Positions 8,497 through 17,092 are shown, counted from the first letter of the stretch. The stretch: 64,000 nt of DNA from Pelistega suis (GCF_013133795.1 NZ_JABGBN010000002.1:248001-312000), one strand, 5' to 3'. The notes: generated by a model not told the origin, from the letters alone. Made by a program: numbers and translations.

Positions 8497-9116
8497 TATT
8501 TTCCTTCCAATAAAGACACAATAGACGAAAGCTTCATTTCTCTTGCCACATCTAAGGCATTCTTACGCTGCTGATTGATTGCTTTAGGATCAGCACCCGC
8601 TGCTAATAAGAGTTTCACCACATCGGCTTTGCGTGAGGTTACGGCGAGTAATAATGGAGAGCTACCGTCAGCTGCAGGCGCATTGGGAAAAGCACCATGC
8701 TCTAACAGGAGTTTCACCATTTTGGCTTGTCCGCGAGAGGCCGCATAGTGCAAAGGAGCCCAACCGAGTCGATTGACCTGTGCTCCACGCTGAATTAAGG
8801 CTTTCGCAAAATCAACATCACCAATAATAGCCGCATACATAAGAGGCGTTTCATCAAAACGATTAGCTAAATTCACATCGGTTTTAGGATTTTTAGCCAA
8901 GGCCATATAAGCACGTTTTGAATCTTCACGTACGGCATAGATAATCGCAGGATGTCCATCTTCGTTAAGAATGTTGGGGTCCTGTCCTTGTTCAATCGCT
9001 GCTGTTATAGAATTGACTCGATCATTTTTGACATCATTCCACCAGCTATTCGCATAAGCAATTTGTGATGATAATACGAATGTTAATGCAGCCATCCCTG
9101 CCCTTAGTTTCTTCAT
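8496..9116 (-). CDS. Periplasmic ankyrin-repeat protein
   Basis: A 206-residue protein with a signal peptide ending at 'SQIAYA' and then about five ankyrin repeats from residue 35 to the end. The repeats show the usual 'GHPAIIYAV', 'ETPLMYAAIIGD', 'WAPLHYAASRGQ', 'SSPLLLAVTSRK' and 'NALDVAREM' helices. Ankyrin repeats bind partner proteins; the partner here is unknown, and the coupled exported protein downstream is a candidate. The same type of gene commonly follows tatD in Bordetella-like genomes, which supports vertical origin. Confidence 0.85.
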   Translation of the reverse strand: MKKLRAGMAALTFVLSSQIAYANSWWNDVKNDRVNSITAAIEQGQDPNILNEDGHPAIIYAVREDSKRAYMALAKNPKTDVNLANRFDETPLMYAAIIGDVDFAKALIQRGAQVNRLGWAPLHYAASRGQAKMVKLLLEHGAFPNAPAADGSSPLLLAVTSRKADVVKLLLAAGADPKAINQQRKNALDVAREMKLSSIVSLLEGK

Positions 9117-9228
9117 GCATAATCCTTTTTAAAAACTTTTGAGTTTTTGCCCAAAAGTGGAAACGCTGATAGTTTACGTGATATTCCTAAGCGGTGCCGT
9201 TAAGAATTGTGAAGACTATTTCAGCACG

Positions 9229-10017
9229 CTACACCGGTTCAATCGGTGTTGGTTTAACCTTATGAAATAAACGGTAAAAATTCTCCGTACTTGCTTGAGC
9301 CACCTCTGCTAAGGTAATACCACGTAACTCCGCAATTTTTTCAGCAACATGAATCACCTTAGAGGGATCATTGCGTTTGCCACGATACGGTACTGGCGCT
9401 AAATACGGTGAATCTGTTTCAATCAATAAGCGATCAAGTGGCACATAGGCAGCGACTTCTTGGACTTGCTGTGCACTTTTAAATGTCACAATACCAGAGA
9501 GAGAAATATAAAACCCTAGATCTAATGCTTGAGCAGCCACCTCTTTGGTTTCTGTAAAGCAATGCATCACCCCACCACAATGTTGTGCCCCCTCTTCTTT
9601 CATTAAGCGAATGGTATCCTCACTGGCATTACGCGTATGAATAATTAAAGGAAGCTGTGCTGCAACAGCAGCTTGAATATGTGTGCGAAAACGTGCCCTT
9701 TGCCATTCTAACGGTTCTGATAGTCGGTAATAATCAAGCCCTGTTTCGCCAATAGCGACTACTTTTGGATGTTGAGCCAGACGAACAAGCTCCTCCACGC
9801 TGGTCTCAGGCGTATCTTCGTAATCGGGATGAACACCTACCGAGGCACTCAACTCTGGATGAGGCTCTACCATCGCCATAATACCTTGCCAATCAGGCAT
9901 ATTGACGCTAACACATAAGGCATGCTCAACTTGATTTTGACGCATATTCGCCAAAATATGAGGCAAGTCTTGTTTTAGTTCTGGAAAATCCAGATGACAA
10001 TGTGAATCAACAAACAT
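9229..10017 (-). CDS. TatD-family metal-dependent hydrolase
   Basis: A 262-residue TatD/YcfH-type phosphoesterase, a TIM-barrel metal enzyme with 3'-5' DNase-like activity in characterised relatives. The metal ligands are visible: 'DSHCHLDF' at residues 4-11, 'GETGLDYY', 'IHTRNA', 'GVMHCFT' and 'ETDSPYLAP'. Its length is typical. It lies 9 bases downstream of holB in the mltG-tmk-holB-tatD order common in proteobacteria. I did not assign it to one paralog (ycfH, tatD or yjjV), although the operon context favours ycfH. Confidence 0.9.
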   Translation of the reverse strand: MFVDSHCHLDFPELKQDLPHILANMRQNQVEHALCVSVNMPDWQGIMAMVEPHPELSASVGVHPDYEDTPETSVEELVRLAQHPKVVAIGETGLDYYRLSEPLEWQRARFRTHIQAAVAAQLPLIIHTRNASEDTIRLMKEEGAQHCGGVMHCFTETKEVAAQALDLGFYISLSGIVTFKSAQQVQEVAAYVPLDRLLIETDSPYLAPVPYRGKRNDPSKVIHVAEKIAELRGITLAEVAQASTENFYRLFHKVKPTPIEPV

Positions 10018-10026
10018 AATTTTGAG

Positions 10027-11061
10027 CTATTTAATACAAGTCAGCATAATACGCTGCAGGGTGGAATGAATAAATAATTTAGGGTTTAAAGGATGTGTCG
10101 CTAGACGTTGTTGCCCTACTAAATAAGGAATTAATTGCGCAATCTTAGCTGGATTGGCCCTACGTGCAATATGTTGTAAATCTTCTTTTATCGCCGCATA
10201 AAACCGTGGCTCTAACTGATGCTGTATCAAAGATAAATCCGTCATAACGCATTGTAGACTATTAATCCAGTCACGATGAGGTAATTTTTCAAGACGAGCG
10301 ACAAAATCATCCATATCCGGTAATTGCTGCTGCGCGAGTGCATGCACAAACTCTTTTAACCAATAAGACAAAGGCTCAAAGGGTGATTCACTTTGTTGTA
10401 AAGCCTTTAAAGGCGCTCCTGAACTAGCCGCTAACCAAAGTGCTGCGTCATTAACACCCTGTTCTTTTAGCCATGAAAGACTTAACGCTTCGTCTGGTAT
10501 GGGTAGAGGTAGACGGCGGCAACGCGATAAAATCGTAGGTAATACTTTTTGAATCGCATGCGTAAAAATTAAAAAAACAGTATTTTTAGCAGGCTCTTCC
10601 AAAATTTTAAGAATCGCATTGGAAGATGCCGCATTAAGACTCTCTGCAGGCCCCAATACAATCACCCGATATCCCCCTCGTAAAGTACTCACCGTCATAA
10701 ACTCCTCAAGCTGACGAATTTGTTCGATGCGAATTTCATTGGAAAGCTTACTTTCCTCGCTATCTGTCGTTGAGTTTTCCTCTGTACTTAAACCCAAAGA
10801 CTCTTTTAAGGCATCGGGTAATACCAAGCGATAATCCAAATGATTTCCTAAAGCCATCCAATGGCAAGATTGACAATGACCACATGCCAAACCTTGTTGT
10901 GGATTTTCACATAGCAAAGCCTTAGCTGCGGCTAGGCAAAAATTCAATTTACCAATGCCTTCTTGCCCATGAATCAGCCAAGCATGTGCAAAACGCTCTT
11001 TATTGGAGAGCCATTGCTTTGCCATATCAATTTGCCATGGATAAAATTTTGCAGAACTCAT
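10027..11061 (-). CDS. holB: DNA polymerase III delta' subunit
   Basis: A 344-residue clamp-loader subunit of the replicative polymerase. It has the degenerate Walker A 'GQEGIGKLNF' around residue 33, a zinc-binding cysteine cluster ending in 'CGHCQSC' near residues 59-65, the 'ILEEP' motif and the 'SRC' sensor ('LSRCRRL'). These are the standard features of delta'. It overlaps tmk by four bases (ATGA at 11058-11061). A stretch rich in Ser and Glu near residues 92-105 is a small insertion typical of variable loops. Confidence 0.93.
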   Translation of the reverse strand: MSSAKFYPWQIDMAKQWLSNKERFAHAWLIHGQEGIGKLNFCLAAAKALLCENPQQGLACGHCQSCHWMALGNHLDYRLVLPDALKESLGLSTEENSTTDSEESKLSNEIRIEQIRQLEEFMTVSTLRGGYRVIVLGPAESLNAASSNAILKILEEPAKNTVFLIFTHAIQKVLPTILSRCRRLPLPIPDEALSLSWLKEQGVNDAALWLAASSGAPLKALQQSESPFEPLSYWLKEFVHALAQQQLPDMDDFVARLEKLPHRDWINSLQCVMTDLSLIQHQLEPRFYAAIKEDLQHIARRANPAKIAQLIPYLVGQQRLATHPLNPKLFIHSTLQRIMLTCIK

Positions 11062-11672
11062 ACCGCTAATCTTTCTGTTAAAACAGTTTGTAAATACGTA
11101 CGAATACTCTCGATGGATTGTGTAGAATCAATCACAACAAAACGCTCTGGATAATGTTTAGCTAAGTTTAAATACATTGCTCGGACGGCTAAAAAAAAGT
11201 TTTCTTGCTCTTTTTCAAAGCGATCCATCACGCGTGTCGCCGATAAGCGTGCACGAGCGACTTCCAAAGGTACATCAAATAATAACGTCAGCTGAGGTTG
11301 AATATCGCCATGAACCCACTCGGCTAATTGCTGGATACGCTCAATAGGATAGGCTCGTCCACCTCCTTGATACGCCATCGTGGAGTCTGTAAAACGATCA
11401 CTAATCACTACTTTGTCGGTACTTAAGGCAGGTTTGATAATCTGCTCCACGCTTTCTTGACGTGCTGCAAACATCAGTAAGACTTCGGTAGTTTGACTCA
11501 TCGTCTCTTGAAGAAGTAAGTCACGCAGCTTTTCTCCTAATACTGTCCCACCTGGCTCACGTGTGAGCACAACCTCTTTGCCTTTTTCTTTAAAGAAATT
11601 GACTAACCAATCCGTATGCGAGCTTTTACCCGCACCGTCTACTCCCTCTAGTGTGATAAATAAGCCTGCCAT
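11058..11672 (-). CDS. tmk: Thymidylate kinase
   Basis: A 204-residue enzyme that phosphorylates dTMP to dTDP. It shows the P-loop 'EGVDGAGKSSH' at residues 9-19, the 'TREPGGT' dTMP-binding motif and 'DRFTDSTMAYQGGGR' (the DR[YFH] motif). Length and order (mltG-tmk-holB) match proteobacterial norms. It overlaps mltG by one base (11672) and holB by four, so this is one translationally linked operon. Confidence 0.96.
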   Translation of the reverse strand: MAGLFITLEGVDGAGKSSHTDWLVNFFKEKGKEVVLTREPGGTVLGEKLRDLLLQETMSQTTEVLLMFAARQESVEQIIKPALSTDKVVISDRFTDSTMAYQGGGRAYPIERIQQLAEWVHGDIQPQLTLLFDVPLEVARARLSATRVMDRFEKEQENFFLAVRAMYLNLAKHYPERFVVIDSTQSIESIRTYLQTVLTERLAV

Positions 11673-12685
11673 TATGGTTGTCCTTTCTTTAAAATATACT
11701 GTTGCACATTACGATTGTGCTGGGTTAAATTCTCCGCAAACTCACTCGTACCATCACCTCGAGCCACAAAGTATAAGAATTTATGCTCCTCAGGATGTAA
11801 GGTCGCTTTTAATGCCAACTCTCCCGGACTAGCAATTGGAGTGGGTGGTAAACCATTACGTGTATAGGTATTCCAAGGGGTGTCTGTCTGCAAATCCACT
11901 TTGCGAATTTTACCTTGATATTTATCCCCCATTCCATAAATCACGGTTGGGTCTGTTTGTAGGGGCATTTTAATTTTTAAACGATTTACAAATACCCCTG
12001 CCACGCGTGCTCTATCTTCACCATGCCCTGTTTCTTTTTCAACAATCGACGCAAGGATTAATGCCTCATAAGGTGATTTTAGTGGCAGTCCTTCTGAACG
12101 GGAATTCCAGTGCGCCATGAGTCGCTTAGTTCCTGCCTCATAGGCTTGGCGTAAAATATCAATATCACGATCGCCCGGTGCAAAAACATAGGTATCTGGA
12201 AATAACAAACCTTCTAATGAGGAATATTCACTCGGCACACCAAGCATTTTCATCAAAGCACTTTCGTCTTGCTCTGATAGCGTTTGTTGAATATCTGGAT
12301 GTTTGGCGACAGCCTGTCGTATCTGTTTGTATGTCCACCCCTCTACAAATAAAATGGAGCGACGACTCACCTCTCCGTTAGCGATCATAGAAAGGATATC
12401 CATACCAGTCTGACCTTTTTTAACCTCATAAGCTCCTGCTTTTAGTTGAGAGGCTTGCCCTGTATAACGTGCATACAAAGTAAAAATCAAAGGATTGGTT
12501 TTAACACCATTCTTTTCTAAAATATCCACCACATCCTTCACAGAACTTCCTCTTGGAATACGAACATCTACTTTATCAGTCGTCATCACAACAGGCGAAC
12601 TCTGCCACCGCCAAAATTCATAGCCAGCAAAAGCACCTACTGCTAGGACAAGAAGCAATAAAAAAAGGAAGATTTTTTTTAGCAT
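11672..12685 (-). CDS. mltG: Endolytic murein transglycosylase MltG
   Basis: A 337-residue inner-membrane protein of the YceG/MltG family. A single N-terminal membrane anchor (residues about 4-24) is followed by a LysM-like subdomain and the catalytic YceG domain with 'ASIVEKETGH', which holds the catalytic Glu, and 'LQTDPTVIYG' further on. In E. coli it cuts nascent glycan strands and sets their length. It is the first gene of a minus-strand operon divergent from ygfZ, an arrangement shared with many beta- and gammaproteobacteria. Confidence 0.93.
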   Translation of the reverse strand: MLKKIFLFLLLLVLAVGAFAGYEFWRWQSSPVVMTTDKVDVRIPRGSSVKDVVDILEKNGVKTNPLIFTLYARYTGQASQLKAGAYEVKKGQTGMDILSMIANGEVSRRSILFVEGWTYKQIRQAVAKHPDIQQTLSEQDESALMKMLGVPSEYSSLEGLLFPDTYVFAPGDRDIDILRQAYEAGTKRLMAHWNSRSEGLPLKSPYEALILASIVEKETGHGEDRARVAGVFVNRLKIKMPLQTDPTVIYGMGDKYQGKIRKVDLQTDTPWNTYTRNGLPPTPIASPGELALKATLHPEEHKFLYFVARGDGTSEFAENLTQHNRNVQQYILKKGQP

Positions 12686-12808
12686 AAAGTCGTCTTTCTT
12701 AACAAAATAAGGTTCTATTTTATCAGTCTTTAGTATGGTTTATATTCTATTTTTCAGAAAACTCACGTACTATATTACAATCCAAATTTTTTAAGATATA
12801 GGTTTTGT

Positions 12809-13774
12809 ATGTCTATCCATTATGCCCCTCTTTCTGAATTTGCTGTATTAAAAATCGAAAACGAAGACAGTGCAAATTTTTTACAAGGTCAATTAAGTCA
12901 AGATATTAATGCTGTTCAAGGTGATAAAGCGTTATTAGCAAGTTACTCAAACCCCAAAGGACGTGTCTTTGCTACCTTATTACTCTGGCAAGACACCCAT
13001 ATCAAAACGACTTATTATGCATTGGTGACAGCCGATAATGCTGCTTTTCTGCAAAAACGCTTAAGTATGTTTATCTTGCGGTCAAAAGTCAAAATCACTC
13101 AACTTAATCCCTCTATCATGGGAATATGGAGTGCAGACACTCAAGCACTTCAAGCACATTTTGAAGATTTTACTCCCCTCTGGCAAACCACAACGACTAC
13201 GGATAATAAACCGCAATTTATCGTCGCTGCCGTAGACAATCAGTATTTAATACATTGTCCAAGTGCAGATAATATGACTCGTGTTTTAAGTATTAATCTT
13301 GCTGAGAATACGATTGTTACAGATAGTTTTAGATTAAGTGATAGCAAGGTATGGCAGCAACAAGACATTTTGGCGGCTATTCCTTGGATTGGTGAACGCA
13401 CACGAGAAGTATTTGTAGCTCAAAGTATTAACCAAGATGCCATTGGTGCGATTAACTTTAAAAAAGGTTGCTACCCCGGGCAAGAGGTGATTGCACGTAG
13501 CCACTATCTTGGTAATTTAAAACGCCGAACGCTTATTGCTATCCTTGACTATGCCGTAGAGGATATTCAAAACTTACTGGCAAGTGATGTCCTTGAGGGA
13601 GATAATCCAATTGGGCAAGTTGTCAATGCCGTTTCTTTAAATAATAAGACTTATTTGCTAATTGAAGTACAATTGCGTAGCGTCGAAGACGGAGCAAACA
13701 TCTACTTGGCCAATGTACCAGACATTGCGTTACAAACGCAAAACGTGCCTTATTCATTAGATAAGCCAGAGTAA
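12809..13774 (+). CDS. ygfZ: Folate-binding protein YgfZ
   Basis: A 321-residue member of the YgfZ/GcvT-like family that helps assemble or repair iron-sulfur clusters with tetrahydrofolate. The family signature K-G-C-Y-x-G-Q-E is present as 'KKGCYPGQEVIARSHYLG' near residues 221-238. It is a single gene, divergent from mltG across a 123-base gap that must hold both promoters, and convergent with the HIBCH-like gene 16 bases away. Confidence 0.92.
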   Translation: MSIHYAPLSEFAVLKIENEDSANFLQGQLSQDINAVQGDKALLASYSNPKGRVFATLLLWQDTHIKTTYYALVTADNAAFLQKRLSMFILRSKVKITQLNPSIMGIWSADTQALQAHFEDFTPLWQTTTTTDNKPQFIVAAVDNQYLIHCPSADNMTRVLSINLAENTIVTDSFRLSDSKVWQQQDILAAIPWIGERTREVFVAQSINQDAIGAINFKKGCYPGQEVIARSHYLGNLKRRTLIAILDYAVEDIQNLLASDVLEGDNPIGQVVNAVSLNNKTYLLIEVQLRSVEDGANIYLANVPDIALQTQNVPYSLDKPE

Positions 13775-13790
13775 GCTCCGCTGTCACTGG

Positions 13791-14927
13791 CTATACTAAA
13801 TCCGCTAAAGGATGCGGCTGATTAGCTGGCATAGGATCCTCATAAAAATACTCGATTTGCTCTCGAGTTACCTCTGCCACGCTCGTCGGTGACCACTGAG
13901 GATTCTTATCCTTATCGATTAATAAAGCACGGATACCTTCTTGGAATTGACCTAATTTAGCACTATGCACAGCCGCGTTGTACTCTAAACGGAATACATC
14001 TGCCAAAGACGCATGTTTAGTTTTTTCTAATAAATCCATGGCCAAGACAAAGGATAAAGGAGCGCCTTTAAGCATGGTTTTAGCTGCACGTACTAACCAC
14101 TCATCGCTGTGATTGGCAAGCTCAGCATATACTTGGTATTGCTGTACAATATCCGTATGTCGCGATAAAGCATTAATCTGTGCATAATGTGTCTCTACAG
14201 GACCTGCACCGCTGACAGATTGTGCGGGGTAAGAAGACAATACCGCGGCAATAACTTCATCATTGTGCTGGCGATGCTGTGGGGCAGACCAATTCGCCTT
14301 TTTGAGTGCAGTGAGAACAGTCCCCCAGTTAGCTCGATCAATGAGGTAATCGCCTAGGCCTAAGAACATCGCATCTAAGCCACCGATTTGCGCACCAGTC
14401 GCTGCCAAAAACTTACCTGTTTTGCCGGGTAAACGGTTAAGAATCCAACTCCCCCCTACATCAGGAAATAGCCCAATACTGATTTCAGGCATCGCCATAC
14501 GCGTCGTCTCTGTCACAACACGGTGACTTGCTCCAATCATCAAGCCCATACCACCGCCCATGACAATACCGTCACCGTAGCAAATCACCGGTTTAGTATA
14601 GGTATGAATATGGTAGTCTAAGCGGTATTCATGCTCAAAAAACTCTCGTGCATGATGATTGTCCCATGCGTTCCCCTCTTTATTTTCTAGCATGGATTTG
14701 TATAAGGCATGTAAATCACCACCAGCACAAAATGCCTTATCACCAGCCCCAGTCAAAATCACCGCTACTACTGACTGGTCTTGCTCCCACTGGGTCATTT
14801 GTTGCTGTAATAGCGTAGCCATCTCATATGAGAAACCATTTAGTACTTGAGGCTGATTTAAAGTGGCGACGCCGATGTTAAATCCATTATCTGTCGCTAT
14901 CGTATCAAATAAAACAACTGAACTCAT
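13791..14927 (-). CDS. Enoyl-CoA hydratase/isomerase family, 3-hydroxyisobutyryl-CoA hydrolase-like
   Basis: A 378-residue crotonase-fold protein of the ECH_2/HIBCH subfamily, whose best-known members hydrolyse 3-hydroxyisobutyryl-CoA in valine breakdown. Visible motifs are 'AFCAGGDLHALY' (first oxyanion-hole strand), 'GDGIVMGGGMGLMIGAS' and 'AMPEISIGLFPDVGG', the last being typical of the subfamily with its catalytic Glu and Asp. The start was put at ATG 14927, preceded by AAAGGAG at ideal spacing; the longer ORF begins six codons earlier inside this ribosome site. No other valine-pathway gene lies nearby, so the substrate is uncertain. Confidence 0.85.
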   Translation of the reverse strand: MSSVVLFDTIATDNGFNIGVATLNQPQVLNGFSYEMATLLQQQMTQWEQDQSVVAVILTGAGDKAFCAGGDLHALYKSMLENKEGNAWDNHHAREFFEHEYRLDYHIHTYTKPVICYGDGIVMGGGMGLMIGASHRVVTETTRMAMPEISIGLFPDVGGSWILNRLPGKTGKFLAATGAQIGGLDAMFLGLGDYLIDRANWGTVLTALKKANWSAPQHRQHNDEVIAAVLSSYPAQSVSGAGPVETHYAQINALSRHTDIVQQYQVYAELANHSDEWLVRAAKTMLKGAPLSFVLAMDLLEKTKHASLADVFRLEYNAAVHSAKLGQFQEGIRALLIDKDKNPQWSPTSVAEVTREQIEYFYEDPMPANQPHPLADLV

Positions 14928-14994
14928 TGTGTCTCCTTTTTTCATTAGAAAGGTTATACAACAAGTTCAGTTATCTGTCTATCCAGTAAATTAC

Positions 14995-15219
14995 CTAGAC
15001 AATACCTAAGCGACGATTACGCTCTTTGTCTTTTTTGTACTCTTCAGCAACCTCTTGAGTATATTCTGGATAAAGTGCGGGAACATCTTCAGGAATGAGT
15101 TTTGCACGAATAAGTGTTTGTCTAGCATCTTCATGCTTTTTCTTAGCAAACTCAGGTATACCAAAATTATTTTCTTCAGAATTAACAGTCGTTACTTCTT
15201 TTTCGTTTAGATTTTTCAT
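14995..15219 (-). CDS. Small protein of unknown function
   Basis: A 74-residue, highly charged protein (Lys, Glu, Arg rich) with no membrane segment and no motif that I recognise. It has a good Shine-Dalgarno (AGGAAAG before ATG 15219) and overlaps the end of the DUF6934 remnant by four bases. The middle reads 'PEFAKKKHEDARQTLIRAKL', predicted helical. Its position right behind a coding remnant and the AT-rich sequence upstream suggest that both arrived together. An antitoxin-like or partner role is possible by layout alone and is not supported by any motif. Confidence 0.6.
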   Translation of the reverse strand: MKNLNEKEVTTVNSEENNFGIPEFAKKKHEDARQTLIRAKLIPEDVPALYPEYTQEVAEEYKKDKERNRRLGIV

Positions 15220-15533
15220 GATTCTTTCCTATATTTAATTAAAAATGAATCAAAATCTAAATTCACGCTCTCATCTAACTTAAACAACTCATCATTTACT
15301 ATACCGAATACTTCAACATATTGAGAAATTTCAGGATAGTATTTTCTTAATCTCATTCTATATAAGCGTGTTCGAGATTTTGTATTTCCTTTAAAAAAGA
15401 TAATAGCTTTAGGATTATTTTCTAAAAAATGCTTAATAATGAGAACGATTGTTTTTAAAACCTTATCTGTATCACCATTATTACTGACAACCAAATCATC
15501 AATTTCATCCGATGTATTTATCCTAGCTAAAAA
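15216..15533 (-). pseudogene. DUF6934-like protein, N-terminally truncated
   Basis: An open frame of 105 codons matches the C-terminal two-thirds of DUF6934 proteins (normally about 145-150 residues): 'IDDLVVSNNGDTDKVLKTI', then a 'FFKGNTKSRTRLYRMRLRKY' segment and a final 'FLIKYRKES'. The first ~45-55 residues of the family are absent. The frame begins directly after the rnfH TAG at 15534-15536 and is in the same frame as rnfH. The only possible starts are internal, such as TTG at 15494, which has no ribosome site. The region is visibly more AT-rich than its neighbours. The function of DUF6934 is unknown to me. Confidence 0.65.
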
Positions 15534-15890
15534 CTACCCTTCATGCACATCCACATCAATTTTACGGGCACGATCAGGTTTAAGATGCTTACGCTTTAAA
15601 ATACCTGCATTACGGTGTGCTGCACGACGTTTACGCGACACCATAGGATCAAAGGTCAGATGACGGCATAGCTCGATACGGTCAGCATCCATCAATACAT
15701 AATTTTTTGCGACCTTACGCCCAAATACTGAAAAGCCTAGTGTCTCTACATCAATCGAAGGATATTGTTGAGTAAGTCCACAAAGCTCAAAGGCATCTGC
15801 TAGTGTACTACCCTCTTTTAATCGTACAGATTGTTCCCACAACTCTGTTGAAGTATGAGCATAGATAAATTGAATGGTAATCATTGCCAT
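15534..15890 (-). CDS. rnfH: RnfH/RatB-family ubiquitin-like protein
   Basis: A ubiquitin-fold protein of the RnfH (RatB) family. It shows the initial strand 'ITIQFIYAHTSTELWEQSV', 'LKEGSTLADAFELCGL', 'VFGRKVAKNYVLMDADRIELCR' and the family's closing 'DPMVSRKRRAAHR', followed by a basic tail of about 25 residues. The molecular role of the family is poorly understood. Three starts are possible (ATG at 15905, 15890 and 15884); none has a strong ribosome site, and 15905 would overlap the ratA stop. I chose 15890. It follows ratA as in many proteobacteria. Confidence 0.8.
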   Translation of the reverse strand: MAMITIQFIYAHTSTELWEQSVRLKEGSTLADAFELCGLTQQYPSIDVETLGFSVFGRKVAKNYVLMDADRIELCRHLTFDPMVSRKRRAAHRNAGILKRKHLKPDRARKIDVDVHEG

Positions 15891-15897
15891 ATATTTA

Positions 15898-16329
15898 TTA
15901 TCCATACATCGTTTGCGCGCGTTCTGTAAAAGAGTCAATAAAACTATTGGCTATTTTATTAAAAATCGGACCCACTAATAATGATAAAGCTTTACTGCTA
16001 AAGTCATAATCCAATGAAAAAACGACTTTACAGGCTGTATCATCTAAAGGAATAAACTCCCATGTTCCTTGTAAAGCAGAAAAAGGACCGTCTACCAACT
16101 GTAAATGAATTTTATGAGGATAGTCGTGAGTATTTTTTGTCGTAAATTTCTGCGTTAACTTAGCAAAACTAATCGTCACAGACGCTACCATACCCGTATC
16201 ATCTTGCTCTAAAATCTGTGCGCCGCCACACCATGGCATAAACTCGGGATACTTATCCACAGCCGCCACCAAATCAAACATCTGCGCCGAGGAATAAGGA
16301 ACTAATACTGATCGTTTGACCGTCTGCAT
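15898..16329 (-). CDS. ratA: RatA-family START/coenzyme Q-binding protein
   Basis: A 143-residue protein of the COQ10/RatA START-like family. The first helix-strand 'VKRSVLVPYSSAQMFDLVAAVDKYPEFMPWC' region (residues 3-33) and the late 'LVGPIFNKIANSFIDSFTERA' helix (about residues 118-138) are typical. E. coli RatA was reported to interfere with 70S ribosome formation, and eukaryotic COQ10 helps ubiquinone function; which role applies here cannot be told from sequence. It sits between smpB and rnfH, a conserved trio. Confidence 0.88.
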   Translation of the reverse strand: MQTVKRSVLVPYSSAQMFDLVAAVDKYPEFMPWCGGAQILEQDDTGMVASVTISFAKLTQKFTTKNTHDYPHKIHLQLVDGPFSALQGTWEFIPLDDTACKVVFSLDYDFSSKALSLLVGPIFNKIANSFIDSFTERAQTMYG

Positions 16330-16348
16330 ACTTCTTACCTAATCTGAG

Positions 16349-16798
16349 TTATAGACGATTATTTTTCATGATGCGCTCTTTTTCTCGTTGCCAATCACGA
16401 TCTTTAGCGCTATCACGTTTATCATGGAGTTTTTTACCCTTGCCTAGACCAAACTCTAATTTAATTTTGCCATTTTTATAGTGTAAGTTAAGCGGCACCA
16501 AAGTATAACCACGTATATCTACTTTACCGATGAGTCTATTGATCTCTTGACGGTGCATCAATAATTTACGGGTACGTGTGGCATTGGGGTGAATATGTGT
16601 TGATGCTGTCGCTAAAGGACTCACGTGCATATTGAGTAGATATAATTCAGCATCACGCACAATCACATAGCTCTCGCCCAGTTGTACCTTACCAGCACGG
16701 ATGGATTTTACTTCCCAACCCTCTAAGACAAGACCCGCTTCAAAGCGGTCTTCAATAAAATAATCATGACGGGCTTTTCTGTTTTCTACAATACTCAT
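16349..16798 (-). CDS. smpB: SsrA-binding protein SmpB
   Basis: A 149-residue OB-fold protein that carries tmRNA to stalled ribosomes for trans-translation. The sequence is canonical: '[18 protein letters not shown]' at the start, '[16 protein letters not shown]', 'LNMHVSPL' and a basic C-terminal tail with 'GKKLHDKRD' and '[11 protein letters not shown]'. The ssrA gene itself was looked for in the flanking gap and not seen. Confidence 0.97.
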   Translation of the reverse strand: MSIVENRKARHDYFIEDRFEAGLVLEGWEVKSIRAGKVQLGESYVIVRDAELYLLNMHVSPLATASTHIHPNATRTRKLLMHRQEINRLIGKVDIRGYTLVPLNLHYKNGKIKLEFGLGKGKKLHDKRDSAKDRDWQREKERIMKNNRL

Positions 16799-16902
16799 AA
16801 TACGGTTTTCTAATAATTGTTGTTAGAGTGCTATTATACCTGCTCAAATACTATTTTCCAGCACTTATCACATCCCCGTGGAGACAAATAGCTCGCACAG
16901 CA

Positions 16903-17079
16903 TTACTTACCTAATACACAATTAGCAATTAAACGCTTGTTAGTAAATACCGTACTATCTCTTAAGGTTTTATATGCAGCAACTGCATGCTCGCCCTCTA
17001 CGAGCAACTCACTCACATCATGAGGAATTGGGCATTCCTCCGCTAATGTCCATTCTAGGATAGAACTCACTTCAGACAT
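16903..17079 (-). CDS. Truncated bacterial PH-domain protein, 58 residues
   Basis: A short gene with ATG at 17079, preceded by AAAGGAAAAG, and TAA at 16903-16905. Residues about 27-58, including 'GEHAVAAYK', 'LRDSTVFTNKRLIANC' and a final 'LGK', match the first half of the bacterial PH domain (PF08000 type), where 'RD..VFTNKRLI' is the hallmark. The family is normally about 120-130 residues; here it stops at the point where the second half should begin, and I see no continuation in another frame downstream. It lies 13 bases behind the isochorismatase-like gene, probably co-transcribed. It may be a decayed gene or a genuinely short form. Confidence 0.6.
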   Translation of the reverse strand: MSEVSSILEWTLAEECPIPHDVSELLVEGEHAVAAYKTLRDSTVFTNKRLIANCVLGK

Positions 17080-17092
17080 ATTCTTTTCCTTT

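Noticed and set aside
9135-9158. ACTTTTG/CAAAAGT hairpin between tatD and the ankyrin gene as a terminator
   Set aside because: A weak AT-rich stem just before the ankyrin start, without a T-tract in the right place; it may be chance.
16799-16902. Possible tmRNA (ssrA) gene next to smpB
   Set aside because: The gap is only about 100 bases, far too short, and has no tRNA-like acceptor end.
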